The notes under the pieces: model-generated
The model's input: the letters and a program-made list of their open reading frames with translations, nothing else
Told to the model about the DNA's origin: nothing
Databases searched by the model: none
From: Taudactylus pleione
Taxonomy: Eukaryota > Chordata > Amphibia > Anura > Myobatrachidae
DNA length: 64,000 bases
Direction: 5' to 3'
Assembly (NCBI GenBank): GCA_031769625.1
Contig: JAUIMM010001591.1
Coordinates: 1,303,001-1,367,000 of the forward strand
Made by a program: the position numbers and the translations under genes
Shown: in pieces, positions 9,434 to 24,700 of the stretch
Position numbering within the stretch: the first letter of the stretch is position 1
Layout: each line of letters opens with the position of its first letter

Positions 9434-12412
9434 GCTGCTGTATGAATATCCAGGAATCTCCTCACTGCTTATACATTGCAGGTACTCCCCTATCTGCTGC
9501 TGTATGTATATCCAGGAATCTCCTTACTGCACTCACTGCTTATACATTGCAGGTACTCCCCTATCTGCTGCTGTATGTATATCCAGGAATCTCCTTACTG
9601 CACTCACTGCTTGTACATTGCAGGTACTCCCCTATCTGCTGCTGTATGTATATCCAGGAATCTCCTTACTGCACTCACTGCTTGTACATTGCAGGTACTC
9701 CCCTATCTGCTGCTGTATGTATATCCAGGAATCTCCTTACTGCGCTCGCTGCTTGTACATTGCAGGTACTCCGCTATCTGCTGCTGTATGTATATCCAGG
9801 AATCTCCTTACTGCGCTCACTGCTTATAAATTGCAGGAACTCCCCTATCTGCTGCTGTATGTATATCCAGGAATCTCCTTACTGCACTCGCTGCTTGTAC
9901 ATTGCAGGTACTCCCCTATCTGCTGCTGTATGTATATCCAGGAATCTCCTTACTGCACTCACTGCTTATACATTGCAGGTACTCCCCTATCTGCTGCTGT
10001 ATGTATATCCAGGAATCTCCTTACTGCACTCACTGCTTGTACATTGCAGGTACTCCCCTATCTGCTGCTGTATACATAGCCAGGAATCTCCTTACTGCAC
10101 TCGCTGCTTATACATTGCAGGTACTCCCCTATCTGCTGCTGTATGTATATACAGGAATCTCCTCACTGCACTCACTGCTTGTACATAGCAGGTACTCCCC
10201 TATCTGCTGCTGTATGTATATCCAGGAATCTCCTCACTGCACTCGCTGCTTGTACATAGCAGGTACTCCCCTATCTGCTGCTGTATGTATATAAAGGAAT
10301 CTCCTCACTGTACTCGCTGCTTGTACATAGCAGGTACTCCCCTATCTGCTGCTGTATGTATATCCAGGAATCTCCTCACTGCACTCGCTGCTTGTACATA
10401 GCAGGTACTACCCTATCTGCTGCTGTATGTATATCCAGGAATCTCCTTACTGCACTCACTGCTTGTACATTGCAGGTACTCCCCTATCTGCTGCTGTATG
10501 TATATCCAGGAATCTCCTTACTGCACTCACTGCTTGTACATTGCAGGTACTCCCCTATCTGCTGCTGTATGTATATCCAGGAATCTCCTTACTGCACTCA
10601 CTGCTTGTACATTGCAGGTACTCCCCTATCTGCTGCTGTATGTATATCCAGGAATCTCCTTACTGCACTCACTGCTTGTACATTCAAGGTACTCCCCTAT
10701 CTGCTGCTGTATGTATATCCAGGAATCTCCTTACTGCACTAACTGCATGTACATTGCAGGTACTCCCCTATCTGCTGCTGTATACATAGCCAGGAATCTC
10801 CTTACTGCACTCGCTGCTTATACTTTGCAGGTACTCCCCTATCTGCTGCTGTATGTATATACAGGAATATCCTCACTGCACTCACTGCTTGTACATAGCA
10901 GGTACTCCCCTATCTGCTGCTGTATGTATATCCAGGAATCTTCTCACTGCACTCGCTGCTTGTACATAGCAGGTACTCCCCTATCTGCTGCTGTATGTAT
11001 AGCCAGGAATCTCCTCACTGCACTCGCTGCTTGTACATAGCAGGTACTCCCCTATCTGCTGCTGTATGTATATCCAGGAATCTCATAACTGCACTCACTG
11101 CTTGTACATTGTATGTACTCCCCTATCTGCTGCTGTATGTATATCCAGGAATCTCCTCACTGCACTCACTGCTTGTACATTGCAGGTACTCCCCTATCTG
11201 CTGCTGTATATATATCCAGGAATCTCCTTACTGCACTCACTGCTTGTACATTGCAGGTACTCCCCTATCTGCTGCTGTATGTATATTCAGGAATCTCCTT
11301 ACTGCACTCACTGCATGTACATTGCAGGTACTCCCCTATCTGCTGCTGTATGTATATCCAGGAATCTCCTTACTGCACTCACTGCTTGTACATTGCAGGT
11401 ACTCCCCTATCTGCTGCTGTATGTATATCCAGGAATCTCCTTACTGCACTCACTGCTTCTACATTGCAGGTACTCCCCTATCTGCTGCTGTATGTATATC
11501 CAGGAATCTCCTTACTGCACTCACTGCTTGTACATTGCAGGTACTCCCCTATCTGCTGCTGTATGTATATCCAGGAATCTCCTTACTGCACACACTGCTT
11601 GTACATTGCAGGTACTCCCCTATCTGCTGCTGTATGTATATCCAGGAATATGCTTACTGCACTCACTGTTATACATTGCAGGTACTCCCCTATCTGCTGC
11701 TGTATATATACCCAGGAATCTCCTCACTGCACTCACTGCTTGTACATAGCAGGTACTCCCCTATCTGCTGCTGTATGTATATCCAGGAATCTCCTTACTG
11801 CACTCGCTGCTTATACATTGCAGGTACTCCCCTATCTGCTGCTGTATGTATATCCAGGAATCTCCTCACTGCACTCACTGCTTGTACATTGCAGGTACTC
11901 CCCAAACTGCTGCTGTATGTATATCCAGGAATCTCCTTACTGCACTCCCTGCTTGTACATTGCAGGTACTCCCCTATCTGCTGCTGTATGTATATCCAGG
12001 AATCTCCTTACTGCACACGCTGCTTGTACATTGCTAGTACTAATCTATCTGCTGCTGTATGTACATCCAGGAATCTCCTTACTGCACTCACTGCTTGTAC
12101 ATTGCAGGTACTCCCCTATCTGCTGCTGTATGTATATCCAGGAATCTGCTTACTGCACTCACTGCATGTACATTGCAGGTACTCCCCTATCTGCTGCTGT
12201 ATGTATAACCAAGAATCTCCTTACTGGACTGACTGCTTGAACATTGCAGGTACTCCCCTATCTGCTGCTGTATGTATATCCAGGAATCTCCTTACTGCAC
12301 TCACTGCATGTACCTTGCAGGTACTCCCCTATCTGCTGCTGTATGTATATCCAGGAATCTCCTTACTGCACTCACTGCTTGTACATTGCATGTACTCCCC
12401 TATCTGCTGCTG

Positions 12413-13420
12413 TATGTATATACAGGAATCTCCTCACTGCACTCGCTGCTTGTACATAGCAGGTACTCCCCTATCTGCTGCTGTATATATACCCAGGAAA
12501 CTCCTTACTGCACTCACTGCTTGTACATTGCAGGTACTCCCCTATCTGCTGCTGTATGTATATCCAGGAATCTCCTTACTGCACTCACTGCTTATACATA
12601 GCATGTACTCCCCTATCTGCTTCTGAATGTATATCCAGGAATCTCCTTACTGCACTCACTGCTTGTACATTGTATGTACTCCCATATCTGCTGCTGTATG
12701 TATATCCAGGAATCTCTTCACTGCACTCACTGCTTATACATTGTAGGTACTCCCCTATCTGCTGCTGTATGTATATCCAGGAATCTCCTTACTGCACTCA
12801 CTGCTTATACATTGCAGGTACTCCCCTATCTGCTGCTGTATGTACTGTATATCCAGGAATCTCCTTACTGTACTCACTGCTTATACATTGTAGGTACTCC
12901 CCTATCTGCTGCTGTATGTATATCCAGGAATCTCCTTACTGCACTCACTGCTTGTACATTGCATGTACTCCCCTATCTGCTGCTGCATGTATATCCAGGA
13001 ATCTCCTCACTGCATTCACTGCTTATACATTGTAGGTACTCCTCTATCTGCTGCTGTATGTATATCCAGGAATCTCCTTACTGCACTCACTGCTTATACA
13101 TTGCAGGTACTCCCCTATCTGCTGCTGTACGTAAATCCAGGAATCTCCTTACTGCACTCACTGCTTGTACATTGCATGTACTCCCCTATCTGCTGCTGTA
13201 TGTATATCCAGGAATATCCTTACTGTACTCACCGTTATACATTGCAGGTACTCCCCTATCTGCTGCTGTATATATACCCAGGAATCTCCTCACTGCACTC
13301 ACTGCTTGTACATAGCAGGTACTCCCCTATCTGCTGCTGTATGTATATCCAGGAATATCCTTACTGCACTCACTGCTTGAACATTGCAGGTACTCCCCAA
13401 ACTGCTGCTGCATGTATATT
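12413..13420. repeat. Duplicated ~1-kb block inside the 71-bp array (copy 1)
   Basis: This block carries an ordered set of rare variants: GCTGTATATATACCC at 12479, CTTCTGAATG at about 12619, the CTGTA insertion at 12841, ACCGTTATAC near 13231 and CCCCAAACTGC near 13396. The same order is found 2378 bp downstream, falling to 2307 bp at the right end, one unit fewer. It is a segmental duplication within the array. Confidence 0.8.
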
Positions 13421-14790
13421 CAGGAATCTCCTTACTGCACTCCCTGCTTGTACATTGCAGGTACTCCCCTATCTGCTGCTGTATGTATATCCAGGAATCT
13501 CCTTACGGCACTCGCTGCTTGTACATTGCAGGTACTCCCCTATCTGCTGCTGTATGTATATCCAGGAATCTCCTCACTCCACTCGCTGCTTGTACATTGC
13601 ATGTACTCCCCTATCTGCTGCTGTATGTATATCCAGGAATCTCCTTACTGCGCTCGCTGTTTGTACATAGCAGGTACTCCCCTATCTGCTGCTGTATGTA
13701 TATCCAGGAATCTCCTTACTGCGCTCACTGCTTGTACATAGCAGGTACTCCCCTATCTGCTGCTGTATGTATATCCAGGAATCTCCTTACTGCGCTCGCT
13801 GCTTGTACATTGCAGGTACTCCCCTATCTGCTGCTGTATGTATATCCAGGTATCTCCTCACTGCACTCATTGCTTGTACATAGCAGGTACTCCCCTATCT
13901 GCTGCTGTATGTATATCCAGGAATCTCCTTACTGCGCTCGCTGTTTGTACATAGCAAGTACTCCCCTATCTGCTGCTGTATGTATATCCAGGTATCTCCT
14001 CACTGCACTCATTGCTTGTACATAGCAGGTACTCCCCTATCTGCTGCTGTATGTATATCCAGGAATCTCCTTACTGCGCTCGCTGCTTGTACATTGCAGG
14101 TACTCCCCTATCTGCTGCTGTATGTATATCCAGGAATCTCCTTACTGCGCTCACTGCTTATAAATTGCAGGTACTCCCCTATCTGCTGCTGTATGTATAT
14201 CCAGGAATCTCCTTACTGCACTCACTGCTTGTACATTGCATGTACTCCCCTATCTGCTGCTGTATGTATATCCAGGAATCTCCTTACTGCACTCACTGCT
14301 TATACATTGCAGGTACTCCCCTATCTGCTGCTGTATGTATATCCAGGAATCTCCTTACTGCACTCAATGCTTGTACATTGCAGGTACTCCCCTATCTGCT
14401 GCTGTGGGTATATCCAGGAAACTCCTTACTGCACTCACTGCTTGTACATTGCAGGTACTCCCCTATCTGCTGCTGTGGGTATATCCAGGTATCTCCTTAC
14501 TGCACTCACTGCTTGTACATTGCAGGTACTCCCCCATCTGCTGCTGTATGTATATCAAGGAATCTCCTTACTGCAGTCACTGCTTGTACATTGCATGTAC
14601 TCCCTATCTGCTGCTGATACATTGCAGGTACTCCCCTATCTGCTGCTGTATGTATATCCAGGAATCTCCTTACTGCACTCACTGCTTGTACATAGCAGGT
14701 ACTCCCCTATCTGCGGCTGTATGTATATCCAGGAATCTCCTTACTGCACTCACTGCTTGTACATTGCATGTACTCCCCTATCTGCTGCTG

Positions 14791-15727
14791 TATGTATATA
14801 CAGGAATCTCCTCACTGCACTCGCTGCTTGTACATAGCAGGTACTCCCCTATCTGCTGCTGTATATATACCCAGGACACTCCTTACTGCACTCACTGCTT
14901 GTACATTGCAGGTACTCCCCTATCTGCTGCTGTATGTATATCCAGGAATCTCCTTACTGCACTCACTGCTTATACATAGCATGTACTCCCCTATCTGCTT
15001 CTGTATGTATATCCAGGAATCTCCTTACTGCACTCACTGCTTGTACATTGTATGTACTCCCATATCTGCTGCTGTATGTATATCCAGGAATCTCCTCACT
15101 GCACTCACTGCTTATACATTGTAGGTACTCCCCTATCTGCTGCTGTATGTATATCCAGGAATCTCCTTACTGCACTCACTGCTTATACATTGCAGGTACT
15201 CCCCTATCTGCTGCTGTATGTACTGTATATCCAGGAATCTCCTTACTGTACTCACTGCTTATACATTGTAGGTACTCCCCTATCTACTGCTGTATGTATA
15301 TCCAGGAATCTCCTTACTGCACTCACTGCTTGTACATTGCATGTACTCCCCTATCTGCTGCTGCATGTATATCCAGGAATCTCCTCACTGCACTCACTGC
15401 TTATACATTGTAGGTACTCCCCTATCTGCTGCTGTATGTATATCCAGGAATCTCCTTACTGCACTCACTGCTTGTACATTGCATGTACTCCCCTATCTGC
15501 TGCTGTATGTATATCCAGGAATATCCTTACTGTACTCACCGTTATACATTGCAGGTACTCCCCTATCTGCTGCTGTATATATACCCAGGAATCTCCTCAC
15601 TGCACTCACTGCTTGTACATAGCAGGTACTCCCCTATCTGCTGCTGTATGTATATCCAGGAATATCCTTACTGCACTCACTGCTTGAACATTGCAGGTAC
15701 TCCTCAAACTGCTGCTGCATGTATATT
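14791..15727. repeat. Duplicated ~1-kb block inside the 71-bp array (copy 2)
   Basis: Copy 2 of the block at 12413-13420, with the same variant order (14857, 14999, 15219, near 15538 and 15705). One 71-bp unit has been lost relative to copy 1 near the right end. Substitutions between the copies are few, so the duplication is younger than most unit divergence. Confidence 0.8.
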
Positions 15728-18700
15728 CAGGAATCTCCTTACTGCACTCCCTGCTTGTACATTGCAGGTACTCCCCTATCTGCTGCTGTATGTATATCCA
15801 GGAATCTCCTTACTGCACTCGCTGCTTGTACATTGCAGGTACTCCCCTATCTGCTGCTGTATGTATATCCAGGAATCTCCTTACTGCACTCACTGCTTGT
15901 ACATAGCATGTACTCCCCTATCTGCTGCTGTATGTATATCCAGGAAACTCCTCACTGCACTCACTGCTTATACATTGCTAGTACTCCCCTATCTGCTGCT
16001 GTATGTATATCCAGGAATCTCCTTACTGCACTCACTGCTTGTACATTGCAGGTACTCCCCTATCTGCTGCTGTATGTATATCCAGGAATCTCCTTACTGC
16101 ACTCACTGCTTATACATTGCAGGTACTCCCCTATCTGCTGCTGTATGTATATCCAGGAATCTCCTTACTGCACTCACTGCTTGTACATTGCAGGTACTCC
16201 CCTATCTGCTGCTGTATGTATATCCAGGAATCTCCTTACTGCACTCACTACTTGTACATTGCAGGTACTCCCCTATCTGCTGCTGTATGTATATCCAGGA
16301 ATCTCCTTACTGCACTCACTGCTTGTACATTGCAGGTACTCCCCTATCTGCTGCTGTATGTATATCCAGGTATCTCCTTACTGCACTCACTGCTTATACA
16401 TTGCAGGTACTCCGCTATCTGCTGCTGTATGTATATCCAGGAATCTCCTTACTGCACTCACTGCTTGTACATTGCAGGTACTCCCCTATCTGCTGCTGTA
16501 TGTATATCCAGGAATCTCCTCACTGCACTCACTGCTTGTACATTGCAGGTACTCCCCTATCTGCTGCTGTATGTATATCCAGGAATCTCCTTACTGCACT
16601 CACTGCTTGTACATAGCAGGTACTCCCCAATCTGCGGCTGTATGTATACCCAGGAAGTTCCTCTATGCACTCACTGCTTGTACATTGCAAGTACTCCCCT
16701 ATCTGCTGCTGTATGTATATCCAGGAATCTCCTTACTGCACTCACTGCTTGTACATTGCAGTTACTCCCCTATCTGCTGCTGTATGTACATCCAGGAATC
16801 TCCTTACTGCACTCACTGCTTGTACATTGCAGGTACTCCCTTATCTGCTGCTGTATGTATATCCAGGAATCTCCTTACTGCACTCACTGCTTGTACATAG
16901 CAGGTACTGCCCTATCTGCTGCTGTATGTATATCCAGGAATCTCCTTACTGCATTTTCTGCTTGTAGATTGCAGGTACTCCCCTATCTGCTGCTGTATGT
17001 ATATCCAGGAATCTCCTTACTGCGCTCGCTGTTTGTACATAGCAGGTACTCCCCTATCTGCTGCTGTATGTATATCCAGGAATCTCCTTACTGCGCTCAC
17101 TGCTTATAAATAGCAGGTACTCCCCTATCTGCTGCTGTATGTATATCCAGGAATCTCCTTACTGCACTCACTGCTTGTACATTGCATGTACTCCCCTATC
17201 TGCTGCTGTATGTATATCCAGGAATCTCCTTACTGCACTCACTGCTTATACATTGCAGGTACTCCCCTATCTGCTGCTGTATGTATATCCAGGAATCTCC
17301 TTACTGCACTCACTGCTTATACATTGCAGGTACTCCCCTATCTGCTGCTGTATGTATATCCAGGAATCTCCTTACTGCACTCACTGCTTGTACATTGCAG
17401 GTACTCCCCTATCTGCTGCTGTATGTATATCCAGGAATCTCCTTACTGCACTCACTGCTTGTACATTGCAGGTACTCCCCTATCTGCTGCTGTATGTATA
17501 TCCAGGAATCTCCTCACTGCACTCACTGCTTATACATAGTAGGTACTCCCCTATCTGCTGCAGTGGGTATATCCAGGAAACTCCTTACTGCACTCACTGC
17601 TTGTACATTGCAGGTACTCCCCTATCTGCTGCTGTGGGTATATCCAGGTATCTCCTTACTGCACTCACTGCTTGTACATTGCAGGTACTCCCCCATCTGC
17701 TGCTGTATGTATATCCAGGAATCTTCCTACTGCACTCACTGCTTGTACATTGCAGGTACTCCCCTATCTGCTGCTGTATGTATATCCAGGAATCTCCTTA
17801 CTGCGCTCACTGCTTATAAATTGCAGGTACTCCCCTGTCTGCTGCTGTATGTATATCCAGGAATCTCCATACTGCACTCACTGCTTGTACATTGCATGTA
17901 CTCCCCTATCTGCTGCTGTATGTATATCCAGGAATCTCCTTACTGCACTCACTGCTTGTACATTAAAGGTACTCCCCTATCTGCTGCTGTGGGTATATTC
18001 AGGTATCTCCTTACTGCACTCACTGCTTGTACATTGCAGGTACTCCCCCATCTGCTGCTGTATGTATATCCAGGAATCTCCTTACTGCACTCACTGCTTG
18101 TACATTGCAGGTACTCCCCCATCTGCTGCTGTATATATATCCAGTAATCTCCTTAGTGCACTCACTGCTTGTACATTGCAGGTACTCCCTTATCTGCTGC
18201 TGTATGTATATCCAGGAATCTCCTTATTGCGCTCGCTGCTTGTACATAGCAGGTACTCCCCTATCTGCTGCTGATACATTGCAGGTACTCCCCTATCTGC
18301 TGCTGTATGTATATCCAGGAATCTCCTTACTGCACTCACTGCTTGTACATTGCAGGTACTCCCCTATCTGCTGCTGTATGTATATCCAGGAATCTCCTTA
18401 CTGCACTCACTGCTTGTACATTGCATGTACTCCCCTATCTGCTGCTGTATGTATATCTAAGAATCTCCTTACTGCACTCACTGCTTGTACATTGCAGGTA
18501 CTCCCTTATCTGCTGCTGTATGTATATCCAGGAATCTCCTTACTGCACTCACTGCTTGTACATAGCAGGTACTCCCCTATCTGCTGCTGTATGTATATCC
18601 AGGAATCTCCTTACTGCGCTCGCTGCTTGTACATAGCAGGTACTCCCCTATCTGCTGCTGTATGTATATCCAGGAATCTCCTTACTGCGCTCGCTGCTTG

Positions 18701-21700
18701 TACATTGCAGGTACTCCCCTATCTGCTGCTGTATGTATATCCAGGAATCTCCTTACTGCACTCACTGCTTGTACATTGCAGGTACTCCCCCATCTGCTGC
18801 TGTATGTATATCCAGGAATCTCCTTACGGCACTCACTGCTTGTACATTGCAGGTACTCCCCTATCTGCTGCTGTATGTATATCCAGTAATTTCCTTACGG
18901 CACTCACTGCTTGTACATTGCAGGTACTCCCCTATCTGCTGCTGTATGTATATCCAGGAATCTCCTTACTGCACTCACTGCTTGTACATTGCAGGTACTC
19001 CCCTATCTGCTGCTGTATGTATATCCAGGAATCTCCTTACTGCACTCACTGCTTATACATTGCATGTACTCCCCTATCTGCTGCTGTATGTATATCCAGG
19101 AATCTCCTTACTGCACTCACTGCTAGTACATTGCAGGTACTCCCTTATCTGCTGCTGTATGTATATCCAGGAATCTCCTTACTGCACTCACTGCTTGTAC
19201 ATTGCAGGTACTCCCCTATCTGCTGCTGTATGTATATCCAGGAATCTCCTTACTGCGCTCGCTGCTTGAACATAGCAGGTACTCCCCTATCTGCTGCTGT
19301 ATGTATATCCAGGAATCTCCTTACTGCGCTCGCTGCTTGTACATTGCAGGTACTCCCATATCTGCTGCTGTATGTATATCCAGGAATCTCTTTACTGCGC
19401 TCACTGCTTATAAATTGCAGGTACTCCCCTATCTGCTGCTGTATGTATATCCAGGAATCTCCTTACTGCACTCACTGCTTGTACATTGCAGGTACTCCCC
19501 TATCTGCTGCTGTATGTATATCCAGGAATCTCCTTACTGCACTCACTGCTTATACATTGCAGGTACTCCCCTATCTGCTGCTGTATGTATATCAAGGAAT
19601 CTCCTTACTGCACTCAATGCTTGTACATTGGAGGTACTCTCCTATCTGCTGCTGTGGGTATATCCAGGAAACTCCTTACTGCACTCACTGCTTGTACATT
19701 GCAGGTACTCCCCTATCTGCTGCTGGGGGTATATCCAGGTATCTCCTTACTGCACTCACTGCTTGTACATTGCATGTACTCCCTATCTGCTGCTGATACA
19801 TTGCAGGTACTCCCCTATCTGCTGCTGTATGTATATCCAGGAATCTCCTTACTGCACTCACTGCTTGTACATAGCAGGTACTCCCCTATCTGCGGCTGTA
19901 TGTATACCCAGGAAATTCCTCTCTGCACTCACTGCTTGTACATTGCAAGTACTCCACTATCTGCTGCTGTATGTATAGCCAGGAATCTCCTTACTGCACT
20001 CACTGCTTGTACATTGCATGTACTCCCCTATCTGCTGCTCTATGTATATCCAGGAATCTCCTTACTGCACTCACTGCTTGTACATTGCATGTACTCCCCT
20101 ATCTGCTGCTGTATGTATATCCAGGAATCTCCTTACTGCACTCACTGCTTGTACATTGCAGGTACTCCCTTATCTGCTGCTGTATGTATATCCAGGAATC
20201 TCCTTACTGCACTCGCTGCTTGTACATAGCAGGTACTCCCCTATCTGCTGCTGTATGTATATCCAGGAATCTCCTTACTGCACTCGCTGCTTGTACATAG
20301 CAGGTACTCCCCTATCTGCTGCTGTATGTATATCCAGGAATCTCCTTACTGCGCTCGCTGCTTGTACATTGCAGGTACTCCCCTATCTGCTGCTGTATGT
20401 ATATCCAGGAATCTCCTTACTGCGCTCACTGCTTATAAATTGCAGGTACTCCCCTATCTGCTGCTGTATGTATATCCAGGAATCTCCTTACTGCACTCAC
20501 TGCTTGTACATTGCATGTACTCCCCTATCTGCTGCTGTATGTATATCCAGGAATCTCCTTACTGCACTCACTGCTTATACATTGCAGGTACTCCCCTATC
20601 TGCTGCTGTATATATATCCAGGAATCTCCTTACTGCACTCAATGCTTGTACATTGCAGGTACTCCCCTATCTGCTGCTGTGGGTATATCCAGGAAACTCC
20701 TTACTGCACTCACTGCTTGTACATTGCAGGTACTCCCCTATCTGCTGCTGTATGTATATCCAGGAATCTCCTTACTGCACTCAATGCTTGTACATTGCAG
20801 GTACTCCCCTATCTGCTGCTGTGGGTATATCCAGGAAACTCCTTACTGCACTCACTGCTTGTACATTGCAGGTACTCCCCTATCTGCTGCTGTGGGTATA
20901 TCCAGGTATCTCCTTACTGCACTCACTGCTTGTACATTGCAGGTACTCCCCCATCTGCTGCTGTATGTATATCCAGGAATCTCCTTACTGCACTCACTGC
21001 TTGTACATTGCATGTACTCCCTATCTGCTGCTGATACATTGCAGGTACTCCCCTATCTGCTGCTGTATGTATATCCAGGAATCTCCTTACTGCACTCACT
21101 GCTTGTACATAGCAGGTACTCCCCTATCTGCTGCTGTATGTATATCCAGGAATCTCCTTACTGCACTCGCTGCTTGTACATAGCAGGTACTCCCCTATCT
21201 GCTGCTGTATGTATATCCAGGAATCTCCTTACTGCGCTCGCTGCTTGTACATTGCAGGTACTCCCCTATCTGCTGCTGTATGTATATCCAGGAATCTCCT
21301 TACTGCGCTCACTGCTTATAAATTGCAGGTACTCCCCTATCTGCTGCTGTATGTATATCCAGGAATCTCCTTACTGCACTCACTGCTTGTACATTGCATG
21401 TACTCCCCTATCTGCTGCTGTATGTATATCCAGGAATCTCCTTACTGCACTCACTGCTTATACATTGCAGGTACTCCCCTATCTGCTGCTGTATGTATAT
21501 CCAGGAATCTCCTTACTGCACTCAATGCTTGTACATTGCAGGTACTCCCCTATCTGCTGCTGTGGGTATATCCAGGTATCTCCTTACTGCACTCACTGCT
21601 TATACATTGCAGATACTCCCCCATCTGCTGCTGTATGTATATCCAGGAATCTCCTTACTGCACTCACTGCTTGTACATTGCATGTACTCCCTATCTGCTG

Positions 21701-24700
21701 CTGATACATTGCAGGTACTCCCCTATCTGCTGCTGTATGTATATACAGGAATCTCCTTACTGCACTCACTGCTTGTACATAGCAGGTACTCCCCTATCTG
21801 CGGCTGTATGTATACCCAGGAAATTCCTCTCTGCACTCACTGCTTGTACATTGCAAGTACTCCCCTATCTGCTGCTGTATGTATAGCCAGGAATCTCCTT
21901 ACTGCACTCACTGCTTGTACATTGCATGTACTCCCCTATCTGCTGCTGTATGTATATCCAGGAATCTCCTTACTGCACTCACTGCTTGTACATTGCATGT
22001 ACTCCCCTATCTGCTGCTGTATGTATATCCAGGAATCTCCTTACTGCACTCACTGCTTGTACATTGCAGTTACTCCCCTATCTGCTGCTGTATGTATATC
22101 CAAGAATCTCCTTACTGCACTCACTGCTTGTACATAGCAGGTACTCCCCTATCTGCTGCTGTATGTATATCCAGGAATCTCCTTACTGCACTCACTGCTT
22201 GTACATAGCAGGTACTCCCCTATCTGCTGCTGTATGTATATCCAGGAATCTCCTTACTGCACTCGCTGCTTGTACATTGCAGGTACTCCCCTATCTGCTG
22301 CTGTATGTATATCCAGGAATCTCCTTACTGCGCTCGCTGTTTGTACATAGCAGGTACTCCCCTATCTGCTGCTGTATGTATATCCAGGAATCTCCTTACT
22401 GCGCTCACTGCTTATAAATTGCAGGAACTCCCCTATCTGCTGCTGTATGTATATCCAGGAATCTCCTTACTGCACTCACTGCTTGTACATTGCATGTACT
22501 TCCCTATCTGCTGCTGTATGTATATCCAGGAATCTCCTTACTGCACTCGCTGCATGTACATTGCAGGTACTCCCCTATCTGCTGCTGTATGTATATCCAG
22601 GAATCTCCTTACTGCACTCACTACTTGTACATTGCAGGTACTCCGCTATCTGCTGCTGTATGTACTGTATATACAGGAATCTCCTTACTGCACTCACTGC
22701 TTATACATTGCAGGTACTCCCCTATCTGCTGCTGTATGTATATCCAGGAATCTCCTTACTGCACTCGCTGCTTGTACATTGCATGTACTCCCCTATCTGC
22801 TGCTGTATGTATATCCAGGAATCTCCTTACTGCGCTCGCTGCTTGTACATTGCAGGTACTCCCATATCTGCTGCTGTATGTATATCCAGGAATCTCCTTA
22901 CTGCGCTCACTGCTTATAAATTGCAGGTACTCCCCTATCTGCTGCTGTATGTATATCCAGGAATCTCCTTACTGCACTCACTGCTTGTACATTGCAGGTA
23001 CTCCCCTATCTGCTGCTGTATGTATATCCAGGAATCTCCTTACTGCACTCACTGCTTATACATTGCAGGTACTCCCCTATCTGCTGCTGTATGTATATCC
23101 AGGAATCTCCTTACTGCACTCAATGCTTGTACATTGCAGGTACTCCCTATCTGCTGCTGATACATTGCAGGTACTCCCCTATCTGCTGCTGTATGTATAT
23201 CCAGGAATCTCCTTACTGCACTCACTGCTTGTACATAGCAGGTACTCCCCTATCTGCGGCTGTATGTATACCCAGGACATTCCTCTCTGCACTCACTGCT
23301 TGTACATTGCAAGTACTCCCCTATCTGCTGCTGTATGTATAGCCAGGAATCTCCTTACTGCACTCACTGCTTGTACATTGCATGTACTCCCCTATCTGCT
23401 GCTGTATGTATATCCAGGAATCTCCTTACTGCACTCACTGCTTGTACATTGCATGTACTCCCCTATCTGCTGCTGTATGTATATCCAGGAATCTCCTTAC
23501 TGCACTCTCTGCTTGTACATTGCAGGTACCCCCTTATCTGCTGCTGTATGTATATCCAGGAATCTCCTTACTGCACTCACTGCTTGTACATAGCAGGTAC
23601 TCCCCTATCTGCTGCTGTATGTATATCCAGGAATCTCCTTACTGCACTCGCTGCTTGTACATAGCAGGTACTCCCCTATCTGCTGCTGTATGTATATCCA
23701 GGAATCTCCTTACTGCGCTCGCTGCTTGTACATTGCAGGTACTCCCCTATCTGCTGCTGTATGTATATCCAGGAATCTCCTTACTGCACTCGCTGTTTGT
23801 ACATAGCAGGTACTCCCCTATCTGCTGCTGTATGTATATCCAGGAATCTCCTTACTGCGCTCACTGCTTATAAATTGCAGGAACTCCCCTATCTGCTGCT
23901 GTATGTATATCCAGGAATCTCCTTACTGCACTCACTGCTTGTACATTGCATGTACTCCCCTATCTGCTGCTGTATGTATATCCAGGAATCTCCTTACTGC
24001 ACTCGCTGCTTGTACATTGCAGGTACTCCCCTATCTGCTGCTGTATGTATATCCAGGAATCTCCTTACTGCACTCACTGCTTGTACATTGCAGGTACTCC
24101 GCTATCTGCTGCTGTATGTACTGTATATACAGGAATCTCCTTACTGCACTCACTGCTTATACATTGCAGGTACTCCCCTATCTGCTGCTGTATGTATATC
24201 CAGGAATCTCCTTACTGCACTCGCTGCTTGTACATTGCATGTACTCCCCTATCTGCTGCTGTATGTATATCCAGGAATCTCCTTACTGCATTCACTGCTT
24301 GTACATTGCAGGTACTCCCTATCTGCTGCTGATACATTGCAGGTACTCCCCTATCTGCTGCTGTATGTATATCCAGGAATCTCCTTACTGCACTCACTGC
24401 TTGTACATTGCAGGTACTCCCTTATCTGCTGCTGTATGTATATCCAGGAATCTCCTTACTGCGCTCGCTGCTTGTACATAGCAGGTAATCCCCTATCTGC
24501 TGCTGTATGTATATCCAGGAATCTCCTTACTGCGCTCGCTGCTTGTACATTGCAGGTACTCCCATATCTGCTGCTGTATGTATATCCAGGAATCTCCTTA
24601 CTGCGCTCACTGCTTATAAATTGCAGGTACTCCCCTATCTGCTGCTGTATGTATATCCAGGAATCTCCTTACTGCACTCACTGCTTGTAAATTGCAGGTA

